Assembly (NCBI GenBank): GCA_963848955.1
Contig: CAWKFQ010000010.1
Coordinates: 1 to 64,000 of the forward strand
Direction: 5' to 3'
DNA from: DASUPK01 sp963848955
GTDB taxonomy: Bacteria; Actinomycetota; Thermoleophilia; Solirubrobacterales; 70-9
Length of the DNA stretch: 64,000 nt
In this document: positions 18,231 through 26,815 of the stretch, piece after piece
Numbering within the stretch: position 1 is the stretch's first letter
Layout of the letters: the number at the start of each line of letters is the position of its first letter
Notes under the pieces: generated by a model
Database searches by the model: none
Seen by the model: only the letters and a program-made list of their open reading frames with translations
Told to the model about the DNA's origin: nothing
Translations under genes and position numbers: made by a program

Positions 18231-18443
18231 ATGGCAGACAGCGTCTACCGGGTCACCGAAGTGGTTGGGGTCAGCTCCGATTCGTGGGAGCAGGCGACGA
18301 AGAACGCCGTTGAGAAGGTCAGCGAAACCGTGCGCGACCTGCGGATCGCCGAGGTCGTTCGCCAGGACGTGACCATTGACGGCGGAAAGGTCTCCGAGTT
18401 CCGCATCCGGCTCGGTATCTCGTTCAAGTACGACAAGGAGTAG
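18231..18443 (+). CDS. Dodecin family flavin-storage protein
   Basis: 70 residues: MADSVYRVTEVVGVSSDSWEQA, then AVEKVSETVRDLRIAEVVRQDV and FRIRLGISFKYD, the standard dodecin pattern. The tryptophan in DSWEQA stacks flavins in known dodecins. Dodecins form dodecamers that sequester riboflavin, FMN or CoA. ATG 18231 follows AAGGAGAG; a longer GTG/ATG reading from 18198 has no support. It is divergent from the flavoprotein gene, which fits a flavin-related role. Confidence 0.92.
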   Translation: MADSVYRVTEVVGVSSDSWEQATKNAVEKVSETVRDLRIAEVVRQDVTIDGGKVSEFRIRLGISFKYDKE

Positions 18444-18480
18444 GAGCTCGAGTTCCAAGCGGCCGCCGGGTCACCAGCCA

Positions 18481-18502
18481 AGGGCCCTCGAAAGAGGGCC
18501 CT
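18481..18502 (+). terminator. Hairpin terminator after dodecin
   Basis: Perfect 9-base arms (AGGGCCCTC at 18481-18489 and GAGGGCCCT at 18494-18502) closed by a GAAA tetraloop, 38 bases after the dodecin stop. The downstream sequence is only weakly T-rich. Confidence 0.75.
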
Positions 18503-18580
18503 CGGTGTGTATAGGCTGGCCTCACGGAACGCAGGGACGCAACCGAGCTCCTCCAGATCGCCGTCTCCGAAAGCGGAGGG

Positions 18581-18871
18581 GTGCGTTTCGTGCGCCTGAA
18601 GGGCGAGCTGGACATGGCGGGCGTCGATCATTTCGAACGACTCCTCGCCGCGGACCAGGCTCCGGAAACCGGGACATTCGTCCTGGACCTGCGGAAGCTC
18701 ACCTTCATCGACTCGTCGGGCCTACGCGCGGTGATCGTGGCTGACCAGCGCGTGCGTTCCGAAGGCGGCCGCTTCATCGTGGTCCGGGGCCCGGACCGGG
18801 TCAATGAGGTGATGGAGATGACCGGGGTCGCGCAGCACATCGAGCTCGTCGACGAGCCACCGGGCGCCTAG
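18581..18871 (+). CDS. STAS-domain anti-sigma factor antagonist
   Basis: 96-residue STAS domain: VRLKGELDMAGVDHFERLL, TFVLDLRKLTFIDSSGLRAVIVAD and a final helix EVMEMTGVAQHIELV. The serine pair in DSSGLRA is where kinases phosphorylate SpoIIAA/RsbV proteins. The only start is GTG 18581 (or GTG 18590, better spaced from GCGGAGG). It runs tail to tail with the SpoIIE-HATPase gene, its natural phosphatase/kinase partner. Together they should form a partner-switching circuit controlling a sigma factor. Confidence 0.87.
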   Translation: MRFVRLKGELDMAGVDHFERLLAADQAPETGTFVLDLRKLTFIDSSGLRAVIVADQRVRSEGGRFIVVRGPDRVNEVMEMTGVAQHIELVDEPPGA

Positions 18872-18878
18872 GGGGCCC

Positions 18879-20933
18879 TCAGCCCGAGACGGCGCCTGGA
18901 GGGTCGAGGTCGACCTCCAGCCAGACCGTGGTCCACCCGCCTTCGCGATCGACGCCCCAGCGATCTGCGAGTCGCTCCGTCAAGAAGAGGCCCCAGCCTC
19001 CCGGTCCTCTCGTGGCCGGCCTGGGGAGATCGGCGCTGAAGCCCCCTCCGGGATCGCTCACCTCGAGGCGAATCACGCGATCGGAGGTCTCGACCCGGAG
19101 CCGGATCAGGTCACGCGGCCGAAGGCGGGCGTGACGCACACTGTTCGTGACGAGCTCGCTGACCAGCAGGGAGAGGTCGAGGTAGACCTTTGCCGGGAGC
19201 GAATCGGCCAGCGGCGTGAGTGAAGTTCGCGCTTCGGCCGGACAACGTGGGCCCGGCTCCAACTCGACTGCGATGGATTCGCCCGGCGCCGGCGGGGTCG
19301 GCGGGAGTTCGCTCGTCTCCCTGCCGACCCGGCGCAGGACGACCACCGCAACATCGTCATCGGCCTTGCCGTTGTCGGTCATTGCCAGCCAGCCGAGTCG
19401 AGCCGCGGTCTCGCTCGCACTGGCGCCAGCGCTCGATCGCAGCAGCTCCCTGATCCGGCCGTCCGGATCGTCGTGGGGGTCGCGTCGCTCGGTGAGGCCA
19501 TCGGTGAAGAGAACGAGCGCGTCCCCCGGCAGCAGCTCGAGGCGCTGGTCCACCAGCTCGGGGTCGGAGTAGATCCCGAGCAGCATTCCCCCTGTCCCCG
19601 CGAGCTCCTCGACCTCACCTTGGGCTCGGACCACGAGCGGATGGGGATGCCCGCCGTTGCTCAGTGCGACGTCATGGTCCGGGCTCGCGACGTCGAGCTG
19701 CACCAGGACCGCGGTCATGAAGCGATGGTCGGATCGCTGTTCGAGGATGGCTTCGTTCAGTTGTCGCAGGGCGTCACTGGGGCCGGTCGCCTGGCGGCCG
19801 ACGGCTCGCAGGGTGTAGCGAGCGAGCGCGGTCAGCGATGCCGCCTCGGGCCCCTTGCCGCAGACGTCCCCGATCACCGCCACCCAACGACCACCGCTCG
19901 TCTCGAAGACGTCGTAGAAGTCCCCGCCGGCCTCCTGCCCCTGGGCGCCGGCCCGGTACCAGCCGGCCGCCTCGAACTCGGGAATCTCGGGAAGCTGGGG
20001 AGGCAGCAGCTCCGCTTGGAGATCGTGCGCCAGGTGCTGCGCCCGGCGCTCGGCCCGTCTGCGCTGGTAGGTGACGATCGCCAGGATCAGGCCCGTCAGG
20101 CCCACGATCGCCGAGAAGCTCTGAGCGAGGAGGAGCCCGTCGTCCTGCGCGCGCCTGAAGAACGGCCCCTCCTCGTTGCCGGTGAAGCTCACCGCGATGA
20201 CGGCGAAGATCAGGGAGGCGAGGGTCGCCCCCGGCTGCAGGAACCTGAGGGCCGCCCAGACAACGATCGGGAAGGCGAGATAGGTGGCGGGAACGTCATT
20301 GGTGAAGACCACCAGCTCGATGGCGACCAGGGCGACGATCAGCGTGACCGCCTCGAGGGCCTTTCCCGGCAGATCGCGATAGGGCCAATGGGTGACGAGC
20401 ACGAAGATCGCGGAGGCGACGAGCAGATCGCCGCCCATGTCGCCCAGCCACCACAGGCGCCAGGTCGTGAGCGCGCTCTCGGAGAGGGAGTCCCCGACGC
20501 TGAGGCTGGCGAGGCCGATCGTCGCGCTCACCGCGGTGCTGATCACCGCGCCGAGCACGACCAGCGCGAAGAGGTCACGCAGGCGCAGCAGCGTGGGACG
20601 GAAGCCGACGCGTTCGAGCAGCCACGCGCCCACAACCGCCTCCAAGGTGTTGCCCACGGCGATCCCGGCGGCCGTGTAGACCGGCACGTCGGTGGTGACG
20701 TTGGCGAGAAAGGCTCCGAGCAGGATGCCCGGCCACAGGCCCCGCCCCCAGAGGACGAGGGCGGCGAGGGCGATCCCCGTCGGCGGCCAGATGGCCGTCA
20801 CGCTCTCGTTGGAGAAGGCGAGCGTCAGCCCCAGCTTCGCCGACCCGAAGTAGACCAGCGCCAGGGCGAGCGCCAGTCCGAGTTCCCATCCGGAGGTGGC
20901 CTGCCTCCATGATCGGATGGGCGGGGAGATCAC
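18879..20933 (-). CDS. MASE1-SpoIIE phosphatase-HATPase regulator
   Basis: 684 residues in three parts. Residues 12-290 are a MASE1-type membrane sensor with about eight segments (SNESVTAIWPPTGIALAALV). Residues about 320-525 are a PP2C/SpoIIE phosphatase with the metal aspartates in GGDFYD (D338, D341) and IGDVCGKG (D356). Residues about 555-675 are an RsbW-like HATPase (LLVSELVTNSVRHA, VSDPGGGF, GGWGLFLTERLADRWG). It can both dephosphorylate STAS proteins and act as anti-sigma kinase. The gene is 24 bases downstream of the flavoprotein gene on the same strand. Confidence 0.9.
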   Translation of the reverse strand: MISPPIRSWRQATSGWELGLALALALVYFGSAKLGLTLAFSNESVTAIWPPTGIALAALVLWGRGLWPGILLGAFLANVTTDVPVYTAAGIAVGNTLEAVVGAWLLERVGFRPTLLRLRDLFALVVLGAVISTAVSATIGLASLSVGDSLSESALTTWRLWWLGDMGGDLLVASAIFVLVTHWPYRDLPGKALEAVTLIVALVAIELVVFTNDVPATYLAFPIVVWAALRFLQPGATLASLIFAVIAVSFTGNEEGPFFRRAQDDGLLLAQSFSAIVGLTGLILAIVTYQRRRAERRAQHLAHDLQAELLPPQLPEIPEFEAAGWYRAGAQGQEAGGDFYDVFETSGGRWVAVIGDVCGKGPEAASLTALARYTLRAVGRQATGPSDALRQLNEAILEQRSDHRFMTAVLVQLDVASPDHDVALSNGGHPHPLVVRAQGEVEELAGTGGMLLGIYSDPELVDQRLELLPGDALVLFTDGLTERRDPHDDPDGRIRELLRSSAGASASETAARLGWLAMTDNGKADDDVAVVVLRRVGRETSELPPTPPAPGESIAVELEPGPRCPAEARTSLTPLADSLPAKVYLDLSLLVSELVTNSVRHARLRPRDLIRLRVETSDRVIRLEVSDPGGGFSADLPRPATRGPGGWGLFLTERLADRWGVDREGGWTTVWLEVDLDPPGAVSG

Positions 20934-20957
20934 ACCGCCTGTGACCCTATCGCGGCG

Positions 20958-22358
20958 TCAGCGCCCGATGTGGAAGCCGATCCGCTCCGGGATCGCGGCC
21001 AGGCCCCTGCTCAGCGGGCCGGCGGTCGCGCCCTGCTCCTCCGCGGCCTCCTTTGCGACCAAGCCAGTGCGGATCGCGTTGCCGCCCAGCCACGAGGCCA
21101 AGCCGGCCGGGACCCGGCGAGGCGCGGGGTCGACCAGGGCGAGCCGCGATTGCTCGTCGCGCCGGTCCAGGGCCAGGGAGGCAGCGGTCCGTCCCATCAT
21201 CAGGGACGGCCCGACACCGTTGCCCGTGTAGCCGAAGACGCAGTAGACGGGATCCGCGCCGAGGGGGACGACCATCGGCAGGTGGCCAGGGGAGACGTCG
21301 ATCGGGCCTCCCCAGGCGTGGGTGATCCGCCGGCCCTCGAGACCCGGGAAGAAGGAGCGCAGGTGAGAGGCGACTTCGCCGACGACATCGCCGTCGAGCT
21401 CGGTGCGCCGTCCCAGGCGGGCGCCGTAGGCGATCCTGCCCCCGCCCCAGCCGAAGGCGATCCGCCCGTCGGGCGTCGTCCGCATGTAGTGGACCATCGC
21501 CCGGCTATCGGTGATGCATTCGCCACCCGTCCAGTCGATCTCCTCGAGGAGGTCCGGTACCGGCTCGGTCAGCACGATGTGGCTGGAGGTGACGGTGAGG
21601 CGACCCCGCAGCGGCGAGCCGGCCGCGCCTGACGCCGGTCCGACGGCAAGGACGCACGAACCGGCGCGGATCCGAGCCTCCGGCGTCTCGGCGAGACAGC
21701 CCCAGGTCCCGGCGCGGAGCCGGCGAAGCGGCGAGCTCTCGAAGACTCGGACTCCGGGGCGCTCGGTGAGCCGCTCTCGCAGGCCGAGCGCCAACCGCGC
21801 CGGCTGCACCGTCGCGGCGCCCGGGTAGAGCACGCCGCCACGGAATCGAGGCGACCGGCACCGCCGCGCCACCTGATCCGCGCTCAGCTCCCGAGCCTGC
21901 TCGCCCTCGCCGAGCTCGCGGCAGGTCTCGACCGCTTCGTCCGGGACATCGTCCTGGGCCGGTGCGGCGGAGACCTGCAGGTATCCGCTCTGCCGGTACC
22001 ACGCGTCCACCTCCTGCTCCGAGCAGAACCGGCCGATCTCGTCGACGGCGTCCTGCGCGGCTCGGAGAACTGCCGCCGCGCCCGCTCCCCCGACGCGATC
22101 GCGAAGGGTGTGCGCGCTGAACCACATGGCGTTGACGAAGCCGCCGTTCCGGCCGCTCGGCCCGTGCCCGCAACGATCGGCCTCGAGCAGAATCACGTTC
22201 GCCTCCGGCTCGAGCTGGGAGACCTGCCAGGCGGTCCACATCCCGGTATAGCCGCCTCCGATCACAAGCACGTCGCAGTTCAGATCCCCATCGGCGGGCG
22301 GTAGTGGCGGCCGCTCGCCGGCCTCCTCGAGCCAGTATCCGTGCGTGGTGTGCTCCAT
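20958..22358 (-). CDS. DAO/PuuB-type FAD-dependent oxidoreductase
   Basis: 466 residues from ATG 22358. FAD motif CDVLVIGGGYTGMWTAWQVS, the GPSGRNGGFVNAMW loop typical of GlcD/PuuB amine oxidases, and the C-terminal GYTGNGVGPSLMMGRTAASLAL. Members oxidise N-glutamylated or methylated amines; gamma-glutamylputrescine oxidase is the closest named type. A Puu-like gene set without its own flavin oxidase lies about 35 kb away, which could be this enzyme's pathway (inference). GGAGA lies upstream of the chosen start; the long upstream extension of the frame is not coding. Confidence 0.85.
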   Translation of the reverse strand: MEHTTHGYWLEEAGERPPLPPADGDLNCDVLVIGGGYTGMWTAWQVSQLEPEANVILLEADRCGHGPSGRNGGFVNAMWFSAHTLRDRVGGAGAAAVLRAAQDAVDEIGRFCSEQEVDAWYRQSGYLQVSAAPAQDDVPDEAVETCRELGEGEQARELSADQVARRCRSPRFRGGVLYPGAATVQPARLALGLRERLTERPGVRVFESSPLRRLRAGTWGCLAETPEARIRAGSCVLAVGPASGAAGSPLRGRLTVTSSHIVLTEPVPDLLEEIDWTGGECITDSRAMVHYMRTTPDGRIAFGWGGGRIAYGARLGRRTELDGDVVGEVASHLRSFFPGLEGRRITHAWGGPIDVSPGHLPMVVPLGADPVYCVFGYTGNGVGPSLMMGRTAASLALDRRDEQSRLALVDPAPRRVPAGLASWLGGNAIRTGLVAKEAAEEQGATAGPLSRGLAAIPERIGFHIGR

Positions 22359-22398
22359 GAGCTGCCGAATTCTCCAGGTCCGATTGCTTGATTTGCGT

Positions 22399-22500
22399 GT
22401 GGGTACACGTGACAGCGTGAGCACCGCGGCCTGGACGATCAGCATCATCGCCATCCTCATCGTGGCCGTCATCGCGTGGAGGGAATTCGGCGGCGAGTAA
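22399..22500 (+). CDS. Small single-membrane-segment peptide
   Basis: A 33-codon frame (GTG 22399; GTG 22417 gives 27 residues) ending in TAA at 22498-22500. The core is one strongly hydrophobic helix, WTISIIAILIVAVIAW, followed by REFGGE. It starts 40 bases from the divergent flavoprotein start and ends 9 bases before the fumarylacetoacetase gene, so it would be the first gene of that transcript. No Shine-Dalgarno site is visible; TACACG at 22404-22409 could serve as a -10 for a leaderless message from GTG 22417. Function unknown. Confidence 0.45.
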   Translation: MGTRDSVSTAAWTISIIAILIVAVIAWREFGGE

Positions 22501-22509
22501 GGTCGCCGC

Positions 22510-23821
22510 ATGGGGCCAGACCAGACGCTGGGCACGTGGGTTCCGGGCGCCGACGGCTCCGGCTTCGGGATCGAGCATCTTCCCCTCGGGGTGATCCGGG
22601 CCCGCGGAGGGTCCCCACGGCCGGCCGTCAGGATCGGGGACCGGGCTCTCGTCCTGGCGCCGCTTGCGGCGGCGGGGCTGCTGGATGAGGTTGCCGGGTC
22701 GGATGGCGGAGGGCTGCGGCGAGCGCTCGAGGCGGCCACCCTCAACAGCCTGCTTGCGCTCGGCCGGCCCACCTGGTCCCGGCTGCGCGGTCGCCTGACC
22801 GAGCTGCTCGGCGCCGGGAACGAAGAGGTCGCCGATGCGGGAATCACCGATGACGCCCTCGTGCCGCTCGCCGAGTCCGAGGAGCTTCTGCCGATCGAGG
22901 TCGGCGATTACGTCGATTTCTACTCCTCGCTCGAGCACGCCACGAACGTGGGGCGCCTGGTCCGGCCCGATGGCGATCCGCTCGTTTCCGAACTGGCGAC
23001 ACCTACCGGTCGGGTACCACGGCCGCTCCGCCAATGTCGTGGTGAGCGGGACGCCAATCAGGCGGCCCGTCGGCCAGGCGGCTCCGGAGGCTTCCGGCAG
23101 GGCGGCTGGGTTCGGGCCAGAGCGGCTGCTCGACTTCGAGCTCGAGCTCGCCTTCATCACGGGCCCGGGACCCGATGTCGGCGAGAGGATTCCCGCGGTC
23201 GACGCGGCGGAGCACATTTTCGGCTTTGCGCTCGTGAATGACTGGAGTGCTCGCTCGATCCAGGCTTGGGAGTACCAGCCACTCGGCCCCTTCCTGGCCA
23301 AATCCTTCGCCACCTCGGTCGGGGCCTGGATCACCCCGCTCGAGGCGCTCGATTCCTTCCGGGTTCCCGGACCGACCCAGGAGCCGGAGCCTCTCGAGTA
23401 CCTGCGGGCTTCGGAGCCGCGCGCCTTCGATCTGTCGCTCGAGGTCGTGCTGGTCCCGGCGGGCTCCGGTGAGGAGGTCGTGATCTCGAGCGCCAGTGCG
23501 AGCTGGCTCTACTGGAGCGTCCACCAGCAGCTCGCCCACGCAACGGTCAACGGCGCGGCGGTTCGCGCCGGCGACCTGTTCGCCTCGGGAACGATCTCGG
23601 GCTCCGAGCCGGGCACCCAGGGCTGTCTGCTCGAGCTCACGAGCGGCGGCCAGAAGCCGCTCGATGTCGGCGGCGCCGAGCGGACCTTCCTGGAGGACGG
23701 AGACGAGGTCATCCTCCGCGGCCGAGGCGGGCCGGGCGAGGGCCGGCCGGAGATCACCCTGGCCGAGGTGAGCGGCCGGATCCTCGCCGCCTCGCCGAAC
23801 GTCCCGGATACCCCCTCCTAG
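22510..23821 (+). CDS. fahA: Fumarylacetoacetase (frameshifted)
   Basis: Last enzyme of tyrosine degradation, cleaving fumarylacetoacetate to fumarate and acetoacetate. The N-terminal domain is followed by the metal-binding YVDFYSSLEHATNVG. The frame breaks near 22985 and continues as FPNWRHLPVGYHGRSANVV, which carries the catalytic His. Later metal and substrate segments are LLDFELELAFITG and FGFALVNDWSARSIQ. Length (about 436 codons) fits the type I enzyme. The last codons (PNVPDTPS) lie inside a 46-base inverted repeat that recurs at 57558. Convergent with the homogentisate dioxygenase gene. Confidence 0.92.
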
Positions 23822-23841
23822 CGAGCACTCAGGGACGTTCG
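23796..23841. repeat. 46-base inverted-repeat element, copy 1
   Basis: Arms CGAACGTCCC (23796-23805) and GGGACGTTCG (23832-23841) around a 26-base spacer that begins GGATACCCCC. The same arms, the same 26-base spacer length and 19 of 26 identical spacer bases occur at 57558-57603. Both copies lie at the 3' ends of convergent genes. Copy 1 spans the fumarylacetoacetase stop codon. Confidence 0.8.
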
Positions 23842-23893
23842 AGGATCATCCCGCCGCCGCCGCGCGGCGCAGATGCGACCCGGTAAGCCTCGG

Positions 23894-25079
23894 CTAGCCG
23901 GTAGTGCTCTGCGCCACGGGCGACGGCGCGCCTTCGCGCCACGAGTATGCGTAACTCGGGTCATCGAGCTCACGTGCCAACGGCGTGAGGCTCATCGGCG
24001 CGAACGTGTCCCACATCACCGCCAGCTCCTCGGTGCGCCTGGCGCCGAGGGCCTTCTCGACCAGCCCGGGCTGCGGCCCGTGCGGCAGACCGGAGGGGTG
24101 GACGGTGATCGAACCCACCTCGATTCCCTTGCGGGAGCCGAAGTCGCCGGAGACGTAATAGATCATCTCCTCCGACTGCAGGTTCGAGTGGTGGTAGGGG
24201 AGTCGGCACGGCCTCGGGGTCGTAGTCGAGCTCGCGCGGGCAGAACGAGCAGACCACGAAGTTCGGGCCCTGGAAGGTCTGGTGGGTCGGAGGCGGCAGG
24301 TGGATGCGACCCGTCCGCGGCTCGAAGTCGTGGATGTTGAAGGTGTACGGGTAGACATAGCCGTCCCAGCCCACGACGTCGAGCGGGTGGTAGTCGAGCC
24401 GGTAGTGCTGGAGGCCGCCCCTCACCGGAGGATCGAGCTCGAAGTCGCCCCCCTCGTGATGTGTCTCGAGCTCGACGGGCGGATGCAGGTCGCGGTGCGA
24501 GAACGGCGCCGACTCGAGCAGCTGGCCGTAGCGGTTGCGGTAGCGGTTCGGAGTCTCGAACTCGCCCGGCGTCTCGAGCACCAGCAGCAGCTGCCGCCCG
24601 CGTCGAAGCGGAACCGGTAGGTCGTGCCGCGCGGGATCACGATGTAGTCGTGCTGCCGGTAGGGAAGGGTCCCGAAGACGGTCTCGAGCTCGCCTGAGCC
24701 CTCATGGACGAAGATCAGCTCGTCCCCCGCGCCGTTCCGGTAGAAGGCCTCGGTCTCTTCGCTCGGCCGGCAGATCGAGGCCTCGAGGTCCTTGTTCCAC
24801 ATCAGGCAGCGGCGACCCGTGATCGAGTCGCCTTCGGCCGGGATCGCCGCCCGTCTCGAGGTGGCGATGGACGTGGGCGTCGGGGACCCACTCCTCGTGC
24901 GAGATCGGCTCGAACTCGCCGGCCTCCAGGATCCGGCAGGGGGAGGTGTGGTGGTAGAGGATCGACTCGTTCCCCGAGAAGCCCTCGAGACCCATCACCT
25001 CCTCGACCAGCAGGCGGCCGTTGGTGCGGAACTGCGTGTGCCGCTTGCGCGGGACCTGTCCAAGCTGGTGGTACCTCAC
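23894..25079 (-). CDS. hmgA: Homogentisate 1,2-dioxygenase (three frameshifts)
   Basis: Ring-cleaving non-haem iron dioxygenase that turns homogentisate into maleylacetoacetate. Pieces in three frames assemble a full protein of about 395 residues: YHQLGQVPRKRHTQFR at the N terminus, LMWNKDLEASICRPSEE, IVIPRGTTYRFRFDAG, LLVLETPGEFETPNRYRN, VVGWDGYVYPYTFNI, LPYHHSNLQSEEMIYYVSG and VHPSGLPHGPQPG. The iron His/Glu/His lie in the YHHSN...E and LPHGPQPG parts. Indels fall near 24850, 24600 and 24208. GTG 25079 overlaps the HPPD stop in a GTGA junction, so the two are translationally coupled. Confidence 0.92.
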
Positions 25080-26218
25080 AGGTTTCCCCTCCTCTCCTGC
25101 TCGCGCTCGATCGCCTCGAAGAGCGCCTTGAAGTTCCCCTCGCCGAAGCCGCGCGCTCCGTGCCGCTCGATCACCTCGATGAAGAGCGTGGGGCGGTCGG
25201 CCAGCGGCTTGCCGAAGATCTGCAGCAGGTAACCCTCGTCGTCGCGATCGGCCAGGATGCCGAGCTCGTTGAGGTCGGCGAGGTCCTCGTCGATCTCCCC
25301 GATCCGCTCCGGCAGTTCCTGGTAGTAGCTGTCGGGCGTCCTCAGGAAGTGGACGCCGCGGTCCTGGAGGGTGCGGACGGTGGCGACGATGTCGGTTGTG
25401 GCGAGTGCGATGTGCTGGACGCCCGGGCCGCCATAGAACTCGAGGAACTCCTCGATCTGCGACTTGCGCTGCCCCTCCGCCGGCTCGTTGATGGGGAACT
25501 TGATCCGGCCCTTGCCGTCCGCCATCACCTTCGACATCAGGGCGGAGTACTCGGTGGAGATGTCCTGGTCCGAGAATCGAATCATCTCGGTGAAGCCGAA
25601 GACCCGCTCGTAGTAGGCGACCCACTCCTCCATCCGGCCGAGCTCGACGTTGCCCACGATGTGGTCGATGCCCTTGAAGAAGTCGGCCTCCTCGCCGCCC
25701 TCGACCGGCTCGAAGCCGGGCAGGAAGGCGCCCTCATAGCCGTCGCGCTCGACGAAGGTGTGGACCGTCTCGCCGTACGTCGCGATGGTCGCCAACCTGA
25801 CGCTGCCGTTCTCGTCGGTCTCCGCATAGGGCTCTCGAAGCCCGCGGGCGCCGCGGCGAACGGCGACCCGATACGCCTCCTCGGCGTCGGGGACGGCCAG
25901 GGCGATGACCTTCACGCCGTCGCCGTGCTCGGAGATGTGGCGGGCGATGTCGTTGCTGCCGTGCAGGGGCGAGGTGAGCAGGACGCGGATTCGGCCCTGC
26001 TCCACCAGGTGGCAGGAGCGGTCGCGCATCCCGGTCTCGAGGCCGGCGTAGGCGGTCTCGCGGAAGCCGAGTGCATGGGTGAAGAAGTGGGTGGCCTGGA
26101 CGCCGTTCCCCACGTAGAGCTCGACGTGGTCGATGCCGAGCAGCGGCATCTCGTCGTTCTTCGGGACCGGCGGCGTCGCGGTGCGGAGCTCCGTGCCCTC
26201 TGCAGTCTTCGCCTCCAT
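25076..26218 (-). CDS. hpd: 4-hydroxyphenylpyruvate dioxygenase
   Basis: About 380 residues, intact, with two VOC domains. Iron ligands are the His in LLGIDHVELYVGN-type and GIDHIV/GVQHIALAT segments and the Glu in TLFIEVIERHGARGFG. It converts 4-hydroxyphenylpyruvate to homogentisate, the step before the adjacent dioxygenase. ATG 26218 follows GGAGGAGCG; an upstream in-frame ATG at 26248 would sit inside the promoter palindrome. Divergent from an Lrp-type regulator that probably controls it. Confidence 0.95.
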   Translation of the reverse strand: MEAKTAEGTELRTATPPVPKNDEMPLLGIDHVELYVGNGVQATHFFTHALGFRETAYAGLETGMRDRSCHLVEQGRIRVLLTSPLHGSNDIARHISEHGDGVKVIALAVPDAEEAYRVAVRRGARGLREPYAETDENGSVRLATIATYGETVHTFVERDGYEGAFLPGFEPVEGGEEADFFKGIDHIVGNVELGRMEEWVAYYERVFGFTEMIRFSDQDISTEYSALMSKVMADGKGRIKFPINEPAEGQRKSQIEEFLEFYGGPGVQHIALATTDIVATVRTLQDRGVHFLRTPDSYYQELPERIGEIDEDLADLNELGILADRDDEGYLLQIFGKPLADRPTLFIEVIERHGARGFGEGNFKALFEAIEREQERRGNL

Positions 26219-26247
26219 CGCTCCTCCTGTCTGAAGAATTCCTTCCA

Positions 26248-26282
26248 CCTTGCGCTGACGGGTTTATGATTCCCGCGCAAGG
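26248..26282. promoter_or_regulatory. Inverted repeat in the hpd-lrp divergent promoter
   Basis: Perfect 8-base arms CCTTGCGC (26248-26255) and GCGCAAGG (26275-26282), separated by 19 bases, so arm centres lie 27 bases apart. The spacer contains TATGAT (26265-26270), a plausible -10 for the Lrp gene. Position and symmetry suit an operator for the Lrp-type regulator acting on both directions. Confidence 0.6.
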
Positions 26283-26323
26283 AGGGGTTCACAAGCCCGA
26301 TTCGTTGCGTCATCGGCCGCAGA

Positions 26324-26815
26324 ATGGCGATCACCGACAAGACAGACGAGCAGATCGTTGCGCTCCTGCGCGAGAACGCTCGCCGCTCCTACCAGGACAT
26401 CGGCGAGCGGGTCTCGCTCTCGGCGCCCGCCGTGAAGCGGCGCGTCGACCGGCTCGAAGCCGAGGGAGTGATCCGCGGCTACACCGCCACGGTCGAGCCG
26501 ACCGCGTTCGGCTGGCACAGCCACGCGTTCGTCGAGCTCTTCTGCGAGGGGCGGATCTCGGGCGCCGAGGTGAATGCGGCGGTCTCCAAACATCCCGAGG
26601 TCGAGGGCGCCTACACGGTCGCCGGCGGCGCGAGCGCGATCCTGCACGTGCGCGCGACCGACACCCAGCACCTCGAGGAGGCGTTGGAGCGGATCCGGGA
26701 GACGCCGGGTGTGGTTCGGACCGAAACGCAGGTCGTGCTCTCGACCCTGTTTGAGCGCCCGGTGACGAACGGGCGCGTGACCCCAAGAAGCAGCGCTGTT
26801 CGGAGGTCGGGGTGA
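26324..26815 (+). CDS. Lrp/AsnC-family regulator of tyrosine catabolism
   Basis: 163 residues. N-terminal HTH: TDEQIVALLRENARRSYQDIGERVSLSAPAVKRRVDRLEAEGVI; C-terminal RAM domain: WHSHAFVELF, GAYTVAGGASAILHVRA. Lrp-type proteins beside hpd are known controllers of this pathway in actinomycetes (HpdR/HpdA type). It is divergent from hpd, with a perfect inverted repeat between them. Its stop overlaps the start of the ATP-grasp gene (TGATG), so it also heads that operon. Confidence 0.9.
   Translation: MAITDKTDEQIVALLRENARRSYQDIGERVSLSAPAVKRRVDRLEAEGVIRGYTATVEPTAFGWHSHAFVELFCEGRISGAEVNAAVSKHPEVEGAYTVAGGASAILHVRATDTQHLEEALERIRETPGVVRTETQVVLSTLFERPVTNGRVTPRSSAVRRSG

Noticed and set aside
19473..20912. 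479-codon plus-strand frame opposite the MASE1-SpoIIE gene
   Set aside because: Hydrophilic shadow frame (many Gln/Arg/Glu) with no domain; the minus strand carries full MASE1, SpoIIE and HATPase motifs.
21505..23334. 609-codon minus-strand open frame over the flavoprotein and fumarylacetoacetase genes
   Set aside because: Low-complexity Arg/Gly/Ala composition and antisense to two clear genes.
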